This document shows, one piece after another, positions 1 through 8,242 of a DNA stretch of 22,769 nt. Source of the DNA: JADHLN01 sp965658435 (lineage in GTDB: Bacteria > Pseudomonadota > Alphaproteobacteria > Rickettsiales > JABIRX01). Numbering within the stretch: the first letter of the stretch is position 1; each line of letters opens with the position of its first letter. The notes beneath the pieces are model-generated. The model was not told the DNA's origin and did not search any database. It saw only the letters and a program-made list of their open reading frames with translations. The position numbers and the translations under genes were made by a program. Location: the NCBI GenBank assembly GCA_965658435.1, contig CBFHSE010000025.1, positions 1-22,769 on the forward strand, given 5' to 3'.

Positions 1-935
1 AGTTTGTTTTTGAAATATTTTCCTTTCTCTCCAACTTGTTTTAAAAATTTTTCATTAGAAATTTGATCAAATACTTCATTGCCTACCGCCATTGCTAATG
101 GGTTTCCTCCATAAGTTCCGCCATGAGAACCATAAGTCATTGCTGCGCCTATTTCTTTTTTTACAAGACATGCTCCAAGAGGAAATCCACCTCCTATACC
201 TTTAGCAATTGCTATTATATCTGGTTTTACCCCTGCAAATTGATGATGAAAAACCTTGCCTGTTCTACCCATGCCGCATTGAACTTCATCAACTGCAAAA
301 ATGATTTTTTTCTTTTTACATAAGGTTGCAATTTCTTTAAGAAATTTGTTGCTAAATTGTTTTATGCCGCCTTCACCTTGAATTGGTTCAAGAAATATTG
401 CTGCTGTATCTTTGGTGATAAATTTTTCTAATTTTTCAATGGTTAGATCTTTGGTTTCAACATTTATAAATCCTGGCAATAAAGGTGCGTAGCCTTTTTG
501 ATATTTAATACTACCAGCTGCAGATATTGCTCCTATTGTTCTGCCATGGAAAGCATCTTTGAAAGTTATTATTTCTTTTTTATTTGGTTTTTTAATAGAT
601 TCTGAATATTTCCTGATTATTTTTAATGCTGTTTCTAACGCTTCAGCACCTGAGTTACAGAAGAAAACTTGGTCGCAAGAAGAGTTTTTTGTTAGTTTCT
701 CTGCTAGTTGATTTTGCCCTTCAATATTGTATAGGTTTGAAATATGCCAAGGTTTCTTTGCTGCTTTAATTAAGGTTTTAATGAGCTTTTTGTTGCTATA
801 ACCAAGTGAGTTCACAGCTATTCCCGCTCCTAAATCAATATATTTATCTCCGCTTTTGCTCTTTAATGTTGCATTTTTGCCAGAGACAAATTCGAGGTCA
901 TATCTTTTGTAAACTTGCAGTAAAGGGCTGATCAT
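1..935 (-). CDS. argD: Acetylornithine aminotransferase family protein (3' end cut off by window edge)
   Basis: PLP-dependent class III aminotransferase. ArgD converts N-acetylglutamate semialdehyde to N-acetylornithine in arginine synthesis, and often also acts as succinyldiaminopimelate aminotransferase in lysine synthesis. The reading frame is open from an ATG at 935 to the window edge, about 311 codons, so roughly the last 75-90 residues are missing. Visible motifs in order are an N-terminal YIDLGAGIAVNSLGY segment, FFCNSGAEALETALK (PLP phosphate binding), FHGRTIGA, FLEPIQGEGG, FAVDEVQCGMGRTG (Asp that contacts the pyridine nitrogen) and IAIAKGIGGGFPLGA with the Schiff-base lysine. The start is fixed by an in-frame stop two codons upstream. 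It lies 27 bases downstream of ssb on the same strand and may be cotranscribed with it; I see no strong ribosome binding site. Related enzymes (AstC, ornithine or GABA aminotransferases) share the fold, but the motif set and short N-terminus fit ArgD best. Confidence 0.88.
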   Translation of the reverse strand, partial: MISPLLQVYKRYDLEFVSGKNATLKSKSGDKYIDLGAGIAVNSLGYSNKKLIKTLIKAAKKPWHISNLYNIEGQNQLAEKLTKNSSCDQVFFCNSGAEALETALKIIRKYSESIKKPNKKEIITFKDAFHGRTIGAISAAGSIKYQKGYAPLLPGFINVETKDLTIEKLEKFITKDTAAIFLEPIQGEGGIKQFSNKFLKEIATLCKKKKIIFAVDEVQCGMGRTGKVFHHQFAGVKPDIIAIAKGIGGGFPLGACLVKKEIGAAMTYGSHGGTYGGNPLAMAVGNEVFDQISNEKFLKQVGEKGKYFKNK

Positions 936-962
936 ATGTTAAGTTTAAAATTAAAGGGAAAA

Positions 963-1457
963 TTAAAAAGGTATTTCGTCCTCAAAATCATCATTAATTT
1001 TTGTTTCTGATGTTTTGTTGCTATCGCTATTGAAAACACCTTGGTCAGGAAATGGTGAGTCATTATTACTTGATGATGCCATAGAACCCGCATTATTGCT
1101 ATTATTTGCATTATCAAGCATTGTGAAGCTACCATTATAACCTTGTAGCACCACTTCTGTTGTGTAACGATCTTGACCAGAATTATCTGTCCATTTACGT
1201 GTTTGCAAAGCTCCTTCTATAAATACCTTAGAGCCTTTTTTTAGATATTTTTTAGCTATATCTACTAGACTAGGAGAGAAAATAACAACTCTGTGCCATT
1301 CAGTTTTATCTTTTCTTTCTCCTGTTGCTTTATCTTTCCAGCTATCAGTTGTAGCAATAGAAATATTGGCTATTTCTCTGCCATCTTGAGTTGCTCTAAT
1401 TTCTGGGTCTGCCCCTAAATTACCAATTAATATTACTTTATTTATTGATCCTGCCAT
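963..1457 (-). CDS. ssb: Single-stranded DNA-binding protein
   Basis: SSB coats single-stranded DNA during replication, recombination and repair and recruits partner proteins through its C-terminal tip. The 164-residue product has the N-terminal OB fold (about residues 5-110) with family landmarks near INKVILIGNLGADPEIR, TEWHRVVIF and GSKVFIEGALQTRKW. A low-complexity Asn/Ser-rich linker follows (about 116-150), and it ends in the acidic tip DDFEDEIPF that is the hallmark of bacterial SSB. Length is normal. It is divergent from uvrA with 113 bases between the start codons, the ssb-uvrA arrangement common in Proteobacteria, where both genes take part in DNA repair. A TATAAT lies on the minus strand at 1475-1480 but has no convincing -35 partner and would leave a very short leader. 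Confidence 0.97.
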   Translation of the reverse strand: MAGSINKVILIGNLGADPEIRATQDGREIANISIATTDSWKDKATGERKDKTEWHRVVIFSPSLVDIAKKYLKKGSKVFIEGALQTRKWTDNSGQDRYTTEVVLQGYNGSFTMLDNANNSNNAGSMASSSNNDSPFPDQGVFNSDSNKTSETKINDDFEDEIPF

Positions 1458-1570
1458 GTTTAAAAAAATTAAAAATTATAAAACTTTATTTGCTAGTTAC
1501 ATTTTGCTGTGCTAACAATGTTTAGCTAGTCTACTGATAACTAAGTTAATTACAAGGAAATAAAGCTAAT

Positions 1571-4483
1571 ATGGATTCAAGATATATTTCAGTAAACAAG
1601 GCAAGAGAGCATAATCTTAAAAATGTCAGTGTAAAAATACCTAAAAATAAATTTGTGGTAATAACTGGTCCTTCTGGATCAGGAAAATCTTCTCTTGCTT
1701 TTGATACAGTTTATGCAGAGGGTCAAAGACGTTATGTAGAGAGTCTTTCAACCTATGCACGTCAATTTTTAAATTTGCAAAACAAACCAGATGTTGAATC
1801 AATTGAGGGATTGTCTCCTGCAATTGCGATAGATCAGAAAACTACCTCAAGAAATCCTAGATCTACTGTAAGTACGGTTACAGAAATTTATGATTATATG
1901 CGTTTATTATTTGCGCGTATAGGTGTTCCTATTTCCCCAGCGACCGGCAAGCCCATTGAGAGTCAGACACCATCAGATATGGTTGAAAGAATTTCTAAAT
2001 TACCAGTTGGTACAAAAATTTACCTACTTGCACCAATTGTAAAGGGTCAAAAAGGTGAACACCGTAAAGAGCTGATGGCTGTGAAGAAACAAGGCTTTCA
2101 AAGGATTAAAATCAATAATGAGCTTTATGAGATTGATGAATTACCAAAAATTGATAAAAATAAAAAAAACCTTATGGAGGTTTTAGTTGATAGATTAGTT
2201 ATTAGTAATGATCTAGATAATCGTTTGGCTAGCTCGGTAGAAACTGCATTAACATTAGCTGATGGTTTACTGCATGTTGAGATTGTTGAATTGCCAGAAG
2301 ATTATAAGGAAGATAAATATAAAAGCGGCTCTATAATAACATTTTCAGAAAAATTCTGTTGCCCTGTTAGTGGATTTACAATTGAAGAGGTTGAGCCTAG
2401 ATTATTTTCATTTAATAGTCCTTATGGAGCTTGTACTTCTTGTAATGGTTTGGGAACTGAATATTATTTTGATCCTAATTTAGTAATTGCTAATGATGAG
2501 TTATCCATTGAAGAAGGTGCTATTGCTCCTTGGAAGGCTATTAATAGTAAATATTATACACAAACACTATTAAGTCTGTCAAAGCATTATGACTTTGATT
2601 TAAATACTCCTTTTAGAAAATTAAGTGAGCAAATTAGAGAGGCTATTTTATACGGATCTAAAGATGAAGATATAGATTTTGAATTTCATGATGGCTATAA
2701 AAATCAAATTATCAGAAGGCCATTTGAGGGTGTTATACCTTATTTGGAAAGAAAAGTAAATGAAGCTGATAATGACTGGATTTTAGAAGAATGTGAAAAA
2801 TATCAGAATGTTACTAAATGTAGGGCTTGTAAAGGACATCGTTTAAAAGAAGAAGCTTTGTCTTTTCATATTTGTGGTCAACATATTGGTAATATAACTG
2901 CTTTAACTATTGATCAAGCTGTAGAGTGGTTTGATAATTTAAAAAATCAATTAAATGAACAAGATAAAAAAATATCTGAAAGAGTTTTAAAAGAAATTAC
3001 TAGAAGATTAGGGTTTCTTAAAAATGTTGGATTGGAATATTTAACCTTAGATAGACATGCAGGTACATTATCAGGCGGTGAAAGCCAAAGGATAAGATTA
3101 GCTTCGCAAATTGGTTCTGGCCTTAGCGGAGTGATGTATGTTTTAGATGAGCCTTCAATTGGTTTGCATCAGTCGGATAATAGTAGGTTAATAGATACAT
3201 TAAAAAAATTAAGAGATTTGCAAAATACGGTTATTGTTGTTGAGCATGATGAAGAAACAATGGAATCAGCAGATCATGTTATTGATGTTGGTCCTGGAGC
3301 AGGAGTATATGGAGGTGAAATTATAGCTGAAGGAACACCTGAAGATATTAAGAATAACGAAAATTCAATTACTGGAAAATATTTAGTAGGAACAGAATTT
3401 ATAAAAGTTCCTGAAGTTAGAAGAAAAGCCAGAGAGAATAGAGCTATTTCTATAGTTAATGCTCATAGTAATAATTTGCAAAATATTTCATGTGACATTC
3501 CTATAGGTTTGTTTAACTGCGTCACAGGTGTGTCTGGAGGTGGAAAATCTACTTTAATTATTCACACTTTATATAAAGCTTTAGCTAAGAAATTTAATGG
3601 AGCTAAAGCTAAGGCTGGGCATCATGATGCCATTAAAGGAACGCAATATATTGATAAAATAATAGAAATTGATCAATCGCCAATTGGAAGAACCCCAAGA
3701 TCAAACCCGGCTACATATACGGGTGCTTTTACTGCTATTAGAGATTGGTATGTAAATTTACCTGAATCTAAAGCTCGTGGTTATAAGGCGGGGCGTTTTT
3801 CTTTTAATGTTAAGGGAGGTAGATGTGATAATTGTCAAGGAGATGGTTTAATTAAAATAGAAATGCATTTTTTGCCTGATGTTTATATTATTTGCGATGT
3901 TTGTAAAGGAGCAAGATATAATAAGGAGACTCTTGAGATAAAATATAAAGGCAAATCTATTGCTGATGTATTAAATATGACTGTAGAAGAGGCATTGTTA
4001 TTTTTTAGAAAGATGCCTTTAATTAGAGATAAGTTTGAAGCTTTATATGAAGTAGGTCTTGGTTATATGCGTATAGGACAATCTGCAACTACATTATCAG
4101 GTGGTGAAGCGCAAAGAGTTAAGCTTGCAAAAGAATTATGTAAGAAAGCCACTGGTAGAACCTTATATATATTAGATGAGCCAACAACTGGGTTGCATTC
4201 CAATGATATTAAGAAGCTTTTAAATGTATTACATAGATTAGTTGAGTCTGGCAATACTATATTGGTAATTGAGCATAATATGGATGTTATTAAAACTGCA
4301 GATTGGATAATAGATATTGGTCCAAAAGGTGGAGATAAAGGGGGTTTGGTTGTAGCAAAAGGAACGCCAGAAGAGGTTGCTGCTTGTGAAGAGAGTATAA
4401 CAGGGCAATATTTGAAAAAATATTTAGAAAAAGCTAAGAAATTTAAAGATAATGCAGTGGAGAAGAAAAAGGTTGCTAGCTAG
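1571..4483 (+). CDS. uvrA: Excinuclease ABC subunit A
   Basis: UvrA is the damage-recognition ATPase of nucleotide excision repair; it loads UvrB at bulky DNA lesions. The 970-residue protein is complete and has the two ABC modules of the family: Walker A1 GPSGSGKS (33-40), signature LSGGESQR (from 500), Walker A2 GVSGGGKST (653-661) and signature LSGGEAQR (842-849). The C-terminal zinc module has Cys752, Cys755, Cys775 and Cys778. In the first zinc-type module the ligand set reads Cys264, Ser267, Cys288, Cys291, with Ser where E. coli has Cys; to my knowledge this is usual in alphaproteobacterial UvrA. An AAGGAAA ribosome binding site lies a few bases upstream of the ATG. The gene ends convergently on trpC with an 8-base overlap. 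No LexA-like operator was recognised upstream. Confidence 0.98.
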   Translation: MDSRYISVNKAREHNLKNVSVKIPKNKFVVITGPSGSGKSSLAFDTVYAEGQRRYVESLSTYARQFLNLQNKPDVESIEGLSPAIAIDQKTTSRNPRSTVSTVTEIYDYMRLLFARIGVPISPATGKPIESQTPSDMVERISKLPVGTKIYLLAPIVKGQKGEHRKELMAVKKQGFQRIKINNELYEIDELPKIDKNKKNLMEVLVDRLVISNDLDNRLASSVETALTLADGLLHVEIVELPEDYKEDKYKSGSIITFSEKFCCPVSGFTIEEVEPRLFSFNSPYGACTSCNGLGTEYYFDPNLVIANDELSIEEGAIAPWKAINSKYYTQTLLSLSKHYDFDLNTPFRKLSEQIREAILYGSKDEDIDFEFHDGYKNQIIRRPFEGVIPYLERKVNEADNDWILEECEKYQNVTKCRACKGHRLKEEALSFHICGQHIGNITALTIDQAVEWFDNLKNQLNEQDKKISERVLKEITRRLGFLKNVGLEYLTLDRHAGTLSGGESQRIRLASQIGSGLSGVMYVLDEPSIGLHQSDNSRLIDTLKKLRDLQNTVIVVEHDEETMESADHVIDVGPGAGVYGGEIIAEGTPEDIKNNENSITGKYLVGTEFIKVPEVRRKARENRAISIVNAHSNNLQNISCDIPIGLFNCVTGVSGGGKSTLIIHTLYKALAKKFNGAKAKAGHHDAIKGTQYIDKIIEIDQSPIGRTPRSNPATYTGAFTAIRDWYVNLPESKARGYKAGRFSFNVKGGRCDNCQGDGLIKIEMHFLPDVYIICDVCKGARYNKETLEIKYKGKSIADVLNMTVEEALLFFRKMPLIRDKFEALYEVGLGYMRIGQSATTLSGGEAQRVKLAKELCKKATGRTLYILDEPTTGLHSNDIKKLLNVLHRLVESGNTILVIEHNMDVIKTADWIIDIGPKGGDKGGLVVAKGTPEEVAACEESITGQYLKKYLEKAKKFKDNAVEKKKVAS

Positions 4484-5264
4484 TAATTTTTTTTAAAGTT
4501 TCTGTTATATTATTTTGCTTTAAAAGAAAGCCGCCAATTAGGAAAGAATTTATGTTTTCTTTTTTCAACTCTTTGATATCTGCTATGCTATTTATACCGC
4601 TTTCACAAATTAAAATTTTGTCATTAGGTATTAATTTATGCAAATTTTTTACATTCTCTAAAGAAATATCTAATGTTTTTAGATTTCTGTTATTAATACC
4701 AATTAGCTTTACATTAAGAGTTAGGGCGGTTTCTATTTCTTGTGCATTATGAGTTTCTATGAGAATATCTAAACCAAGATCATTTGCTATATTTGCAAAT
4801 ATTCTAGCTTTTTCTTTTGTTAAACAGCTTAATATTAATAATATTGCATCGGCGCCTATTATTTTACTTTGATAAATTTGATATTCATCAATGATGAAAT
4901 CCTTACGTAAAATTGGTAAATTGGAATTCTCTTTTGCTATTTTTATATTTTCATTATTTCCTTTGAAATATTTTTCATCTGTTAAAATAGAAATAGCTGC
5001 TGCTTCGCCTTCTTGATAGGATTTGGCTATTTCTGCGACAGAGAAATTTTCTGTTAAGACTCCTTGAGAAGGAGATTGTTTTTTTATCTCGGCGATAATT
5101 GCTAATTTATTATTTAGTAACTTATCATTAATAGATGCATAGAAATTGCTTTTGCTGGTAATTGCTTTGCTTAATTTTTTTGCTTTGTCTAAAGAAAGAT
5201 TATTTTTATCTCTGATTATTATTGCTTTTTTATATTCACAAATTTGCTCTAGAATGTTAGACAT
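4476..5264 (-). CDS. trpC: Indole-3-glycerol-phosphate synthase
   Basis: Catalyses ring closure of carboxyphenylamino-deoxyribulose phosphate to indole-3-glycerol phosphate, the step before tryptophan synthase. The 262-residue single-domain (beta/alpha)8 protein carries the expected active-site motifs: IAEIKKQSPS with Glu59 and Lys61, ILRKDFIIDEYQIYQ with Lys121 (general acid in the family), DILIETH with Glu170 (base), INNRNLKT (191-197) and the phosphate-binding ESG (221-223) and FLIGG (241-245). There is no fused TrpF domain. It stands alone: no other trp gene is in this window, so the pathway must be scattered or partial. It is divergent from the pilin-like gene with 44 bases between starts. 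Tryptophan synthesis is absent from Rickettsia and Anaplasmataceae as far as I know, so its presence says something about lifestyle. Confidence 0.95.
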   Translation of the reverse strand: MSNILEQICEYKKAIIIRDKNNLSLDKAKKLSKAITSKSNFYASINDKLLNNKLAIIAEIKKQSPSQGVLTENFSVAEIAKSYQEGEAAAISILTDEKYFKGNNENIKIAKENSNLPILRKDFIIDEYQIYQSKIIGADAILLILSCLTKEKARIFANIANDLGLDILIETHNAQEIETALTLNVKLIGINNRNLKTLDISLENVKNLHKLIPNDKILICESGINSIADIKELKKENINSFLIGGFLLKQNNITETLKKITS

Positions 5265-5308
5265 GTTATTATATTAATATATAGATCTATTTATATTAGT
5301 AATTTTTT

Positions 5309-6070
5309 ATGAAATCATTAAAAAAAGCATTTTCTTTACTAGAGTTAGCAATTGTTGTTGCAATAATCGGCTTGCTGGTTAGTGGGGTTACTATTGGGAG
5401 CAATTTAATAGAGAATGCTAAGAAAAATAAAATTCTATCTGATATAGCAACAATTAAAACAGCTATAGATTCATTCTATTTAATTTATAAACAATTACCA
5501 GGAGATTATGATAATGCTGCAGCTAAATGGGGCTCTTATAATTCTGTATCATTACCTGATGGTACTCTTGATGGTAATGGTGATAAAATCATAGAATGGA
5601 ATAGCGAGGGCTTAAGGGTTTTTCATCATTTACAGTTAGCAAATATCACTACTGGGATTTATAATAGCTCAAATAATGGCAATAATGCCATGAGTATTGA
5701 TAGTGAAAATTCTAATGTTAAAAAAGCTCCATATCAAAATTCTGCTTATGCATTTTATAATGAAGAGATCAATAGTGACCTTAATAATTATATTGTTGTA
5801 GGAAGAATTATAGAGCATTTAGGTTTGAAAACTAATAAAGATGCTATTATTAATTCTGTAGATGCATATTCTTTAGATCAAAAGATAGATGATGGTATAC
5901 CTTCAAATGGTAATTTAAGAGCAAGCTATGCAGTTAATGTAACAAATAATTTATCTCCGGGTGGAACCAACTGTATTAATGGTAAAAATGATCAGACAGA
6001 ACTAGAATATTTGGACGATTCTGATTTATCACCATCTTGTATTTTATATTTTACTATAAATGTAAATTAA
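5309..6070 (+). CDS. Type IV pilin-like / pseudopilin protein with prepilin N-terminus
   Basis: A 253-residue protein with a class III (prepilin-type) signal: a short basic leader MKSLKKA, then FSLLEL and a hydrophobic helix of about 20 residues. Prepilin peptidase would cut between Ala7 and Phe8, giving the conserved Glu at position +5 (Glu12). The -1 residue is Ala rather than the usual Gly, which is tolerated in some prepilins. The globular part has an LPGDYDNA motif (about 58-65) and a segment rich in Gly, Asp and Asn near residue 90, both seen in a family of alphaproteobacterial pilin-like proteins. Two Cys (222 and 244) near the C-terminus could close a disulfide loop as in type IV pilins. 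Likely role: a subunit of a type IV pilus, a type II secretion pseudopilus or a DNA-uptake pilus; which one cannot be decided here. No assembly gene (ATPase, platform, peptidase) is nearby. It overlaps sodB by 4 bases, tail to tail. Confidence 0.85.
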   Translation: MKSLKKAFSLLELAIVVAIIGLLVSGVTIGSNLIENAKKNKILSDIATIKTAIDSFYLIYKQLPGDYDNAAAKWGSYNSVSLPDGTLDGNGDKIIEWNSEGLRVFHHLQLANITTGIYNSSNNGNNAMSIDSENSNVKKAPYQNSAYAFYNEEINSDLNNYIVVGRIIEHLGLKTNKDAIINSVDAYSLDQKIDDGIPSNGNLRASYAVNVTNNLSPGGTNCINGKNDQTELEYLDDSDLSPSCILYFTINVN

Positions 6071-6669
6071 GCGGCTTGAAGGTTTTTTTCTGCAAATTCC
6101 CAATTTGCTAAAGATTCTAAAAATACATTGATATATTGAGGTCTTGCATTGCGATAATCAATATAATAAGCATGTTCCCAAACATCCATAGTTAAGATAG
6201 GAGTTTGGCCCTTTACAAGTGGGGTTCCTGCATTAGCTGTTTTAGTAATTTTTAATTTGTTTTTTTCTAAAACTAACCAAGCCCAGCCACTACCAAATTG
6301 GGTTATTCCGGCATTAGTAAATTCTTCCTTGAAATGTTCAAATGTACCGAAATCATCATGAATTTTATTTAGTAAGGCTCCGTCATGTGGTCTGCCTCCG
6401 CCATTAGGACTCATTGATTCCCAGTAAAAACTATGGTTCCATATTTGGGCTACGTTATTGAAGATTCCAATATCTTCAGGGTTATTTGCTGAATTTTTTA
6501 TGATATCTTCAATTGCTTGGTCTTCATATTTTGTACCAGCAATTAATTTATTACCATTTGTAACATAAGTTTGATGGTGTTTGCCATAATGATATTCAAG
6601 GGTTTCTTTTGAAATATGAGGTTCTAAAGCTTCAAGACTATATGGTAATTGAGGTAATTCTAAGGTCAT
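6067..6669 (-). CDS. sodB: Superoxide dismutase, iron type
   Basis: Converts superoxide to hydrogen peroxide and oxygen in the cytoplasm. The 200-residue protein is complete and has the four metal ligands of the Fe/Mn family: His27 in YHYGKHHQTYV, His79 in IWNHSFYW, and Asp162 and His166 in TMDVWEHAYYIDYRNARPQYIN. Gln75 (VAQIWNH) and Gly128 in FGSGWAWLV are the positions that mark the iron type; manganese enzymes instead carry the active-site Gln in the second motif. A cambialistic enzyme cannot be excluded. It is transcribed divergently from the class IV aminotransferase gene and converges on the pilin-like gene. A candidate promoter lies just upstream (6692-6720). Confidence 0.97.
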   Translation of the reverse strand: MTLELPQLPYSLEALEPHISKETLEYHYGKHHQTYVTNGNKLIAGTKYEDQAIEDIIKNSANNPEDIGIFNNVAQIWNHSFYWESMSPNGGGRPHDGALLNKIHDDFGTFEHFKEEFTNAGITQFGSGWAWLVLEKNKLKITKTANAGTPLVKGQTPILTMDVWEHAYYIDYRNARPQYINVFLESLANWEFAEKNLQAA

Positions 6670-6691
6670 TTTTAAATATTTATTTTTTACA

Positions 6692-6720
6692 TTTTTATGC
6701 TAGTTTGATCTTTATTTCAA
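6692..6720 (-). promoter_or_regulatory. Candidate sigma-70 promoter for sodB
   Basis: On the minus strand, TTGAAA (6715-6720; five of six bases match the -35 consensus) is followed after exactly 17 bases by TAAAAA (6692-6697), a weaker -10. It sits 23 bases before the sodB start, which would give a short leader. AT-rich DNA throws up such matches by chance, so this is a suggestion only. Confidence 0.3.
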
Positions 6721-6740
6721 GTAGTTTAATAGATTTATTT

Positions 6741-7568
6741 ATGCAACATGTATTAATTAATAATGAATATGTAACTGAAGATAATGCTAAAATTTCTATA
6801 AAGGATAGAGCATTTAGATTTGGTGATGGTATATTTGAAACTATTAAAATTCAAAAATCTGAGCTTAAAGATTATAATCTGCACTATCAAAGACTTTCTG
6901 AAGGTTTGGATGCTATAAAAATTAATTTTGATATCTCTGCTCTTGAAAAGAAAGCCCTTTTACTTGTTAAAAAAAATAAAATTACTGATGGTTTGCTTAG
7001 AGTTATGATAACCAGAGGAGAAGGAAGTATGGGTTATTTGCCCAAAAAAAATATTTTACCAAATTTAGTGATTGAAGCGTTTAAATTGCCTAATATGGTT
7101 AATAAGCAATATAAATTACTGGTTAGTAATTATCAAAAAATTTCTTCTAATTCATTGCCAGTTCATTGTAAATTAATGCAGGGCTTAAATTCAACTTTAG
7201 CTAAAATCTCTGCATATGAGAATAATTATGATGATGCTCTAATGTTAAATGATAAAAAAGAGATTTGCGAGACTTCTTCTGCTAATATTTTTTTTATAAA
7301 AAAAGGTAAGGTTTATACTCCTAGCCAAGATTCTTCAATATTAAAAGGAGTGGTTAGAGAGAAGATAATTAATAGTTTTCCTATAATTGAAAAAAAAATT
7401 AATATTAAAAAAATAAAGAAATATGATCTTATTTTTATAACTAATATTGCCTTACCAATAAGATTTGTGAAAGAAATTTATGATGAAAAACAAAATTTAA
7501 TTTGGAATTTTACTGAAGTTGGCAAGTCTTTTGAAATATTTGCAGAAATAGAAAAATTACTTTCATAG
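6741..7568 (+). CDS. Class IV PLP-dependent aminotransferase / aminodeoxychorismate lyase-like
   Basis: Member of the fold-type IV PLP family that includes branched-chain aminotransferase (IlvE), D-amino-acid transaminase and 4-amino-4-deoxychorismate lyase (PabC, which makes p-aminobenzoate for folate). From the ATG at 6741 the product is 275 residues. Visible motifs are KDRAFRFGDGIFETIK (21-36), ITRGEGSMGYLP (90-101), CKLMQGLN with the probable Schiff-base Lys144, and ICETSSANIFFI with Glu177, expected to contact the PLP ring nitrogen, followed by YTPSQDSSILKGVVREKI. The size and the FGDGIFET and RGEGSMGY signatures resemble PabC most, but the substrate cannot be settled from sequence reading. 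The frame stays open upstream to an ATG at 6609, but that would run into sodB on the other strand and add a hydrophobic stretch foreign to the family, so 6741 is preferred. Confidence 0.85.
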   Translation: MQHVLINNEYVTEDNAKISIKDRAFRFGDGIFETIKIQKSELKDYNLHYQRLSEGLDAIKINFDISALEKKALLLVKKNKITDGLLRVMITRGEGSMGYLPKKNILPNLVIEAFKLPNMVNKQYKLLVSNYQKISSNSLPVHCKLMQGLNSTLAKISAYENNYDDALMLNDKKEICETSSANIFFIKKGKVYTPSQDSSILKGVVREKIINSFPIIEKKINIKKIKKYDLIFITNIALPIRFVKEIYDEKQNLIWNFTEVGKSFEIFAEIEKLLS

Positions 7569-7642
7569 ATCTTTAGTTAGCAAGATGAACTTTATATAGA
7601 TATGTTTTTCCTACTGGAGAATTAAGAGATTGTGGTAAGAAA

Positions 7643-7658
7643 CTATTTAAATAAATAG
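7643..7658 (+). terminator. Weak hairpin after the aminotransferase gene
   Basis: CTATTT and AAATAG (six pairs, four-base loop) can form a hairpin 75 bases after the stop codon. GTGG (7632-7635) and CCAC (7659-7662) could extend it across a seven-base bulge. A CCACCTTTTCTT stretch follows. The stem is short and AT-rich, so terminator function is doubtful. Confidence 0.22.
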
Positions 7659-7683
7659 CCACCTTTTCTTAAGAGTATTTTTG

Positions 7684-7692
7684 TGATATAAT
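7684..7692 (+). promoter_or_regulatory. Extended -10 promoter of the small ankyrin locus
   Basis: TG-A-TATAAT is a perfect extended -10 element. The -35 region (around 7664-7669, TTTTCT) is poor, as is normal for extended -10 promoters. Transcription would start near 7699, downstream of the ATG at 7691 and upstream of the ATG at 7724, so the promoter also argues for the 7724 start of the following gene. Confidence 0.5.
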
Positions 7693-7723
7693 GCTTAACT
7701 CAAAACATATTATGAGGAAGATT

Positions 7724-8242
7724 ATGACACAAGAAGAACAAGCTGAATTAAATAATGAATTATTAGCAGCAGCTTCAAATGGTAATAATGAAGAAGTAAA
7801 AAGATTAATAGCAGAAGGAGCTAATGTTAATGCTAAAGATAAAGAAGGACTAACACCCTTACACTGGGCAGCTGGAAACAATCAAACCAAAATTGCACAA
7901 GAATTAATAGAGTAGGAGCTGGTGTTAATGCTAAAGATAAAAATGGAAAAACACCTCTTGATATGGCTATAAGTAATACTGAATTCTATAATCAATTTAT
8001 TTCTGATATAGCTAAAGTAATAAATGAAACTTATGGTGATAGATTAAGAACTTATACCACTTCTGCAGGACTATAAAGAAAAGAGAGAAATTACACTTGA
8101 TGATATACCAAAAGAACATCAAGAGGCAGTTAAAACAAGGCTTAATGAATTACAAGGAAAAAAAGTTGGTTCACATGCTGCACAAGTTGCTGCAGGAAGA
8201 GAAGCAGGAAGTTCAGAACAAGTAGGTTGCGCTATTAGCTAA
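7724..8242 (+). pseudogene. Small ankyrin-repeat protein gene, broken by two frameshifts
   Basis: Translation should start at the ATG at 7724, which has a good GAGGAAG ribosome binding site at 7714-7720; an ATG at 7691 overlaps the -10 box. The first segment encodes MTQEEQAELNNELLAAASNG and then ankyrin repeats with EGANVNAKDKEGLTPLHWAA, ending at a TAG at 7913. The ankyrin pattern continues without a gap in the -1 frame from 7912 (VGAGVNAKDKNGKTPLDMAI) to a TAA at 8074. A third coding segment follows from about 8072, back in the original frame (YKEKREITLDDIPKEHQEAV, then VGSHAAQVAAGREAGSSEQV), to a TAA at 8240-8242. The simplest reading is one lost base near 7911 and one gained base near 8071; together they restore the frame, but stops occur in between. 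The intact ancestor would have been about 172 residues. Small ankyrin proteins in Rickettsiales are often suspected host-interaction proteins. Sequencing error is the main alternative to true decay. Confidence 0.8.

Noticed and set aside
932..1135. 67-codon minus-strand frame across the end of ssb
   Set aside because: It lies inside ssb in another frame and has no protein-like features; it is a shadow frame.
1475..1480. TATAAT upstream of ssb as its promoter
   Set aside because: No -35 partner at 16-18 bases and the leader would be only about ten bases; too weak to annotate.
2357..2443. Loss of one zinc-ligand Cys in UvrA (Ser267 in place of Cys)
   Set aside because: CPVSGF is, to my knowledge, the normal form in alphaproteobacterial UvrA; useful as a taxonomic hint, not a defect.
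6609..6740. Upstream extension of the class IV aminotransferase by 44 residues, possibly a membrane anchor
   Set aside because: The extension overlaps sodB coding sequence on the other strand and is out of keeping with the family; ATG 6741 gives a standard N-terminus.
7904..7915. Programmed -1 frameshift in the small ankyrin gene
   Set aside because: There is no X-XXY-YYZ slippery heptamer or downstream stem, and a second shift of opposite sign would also be required.
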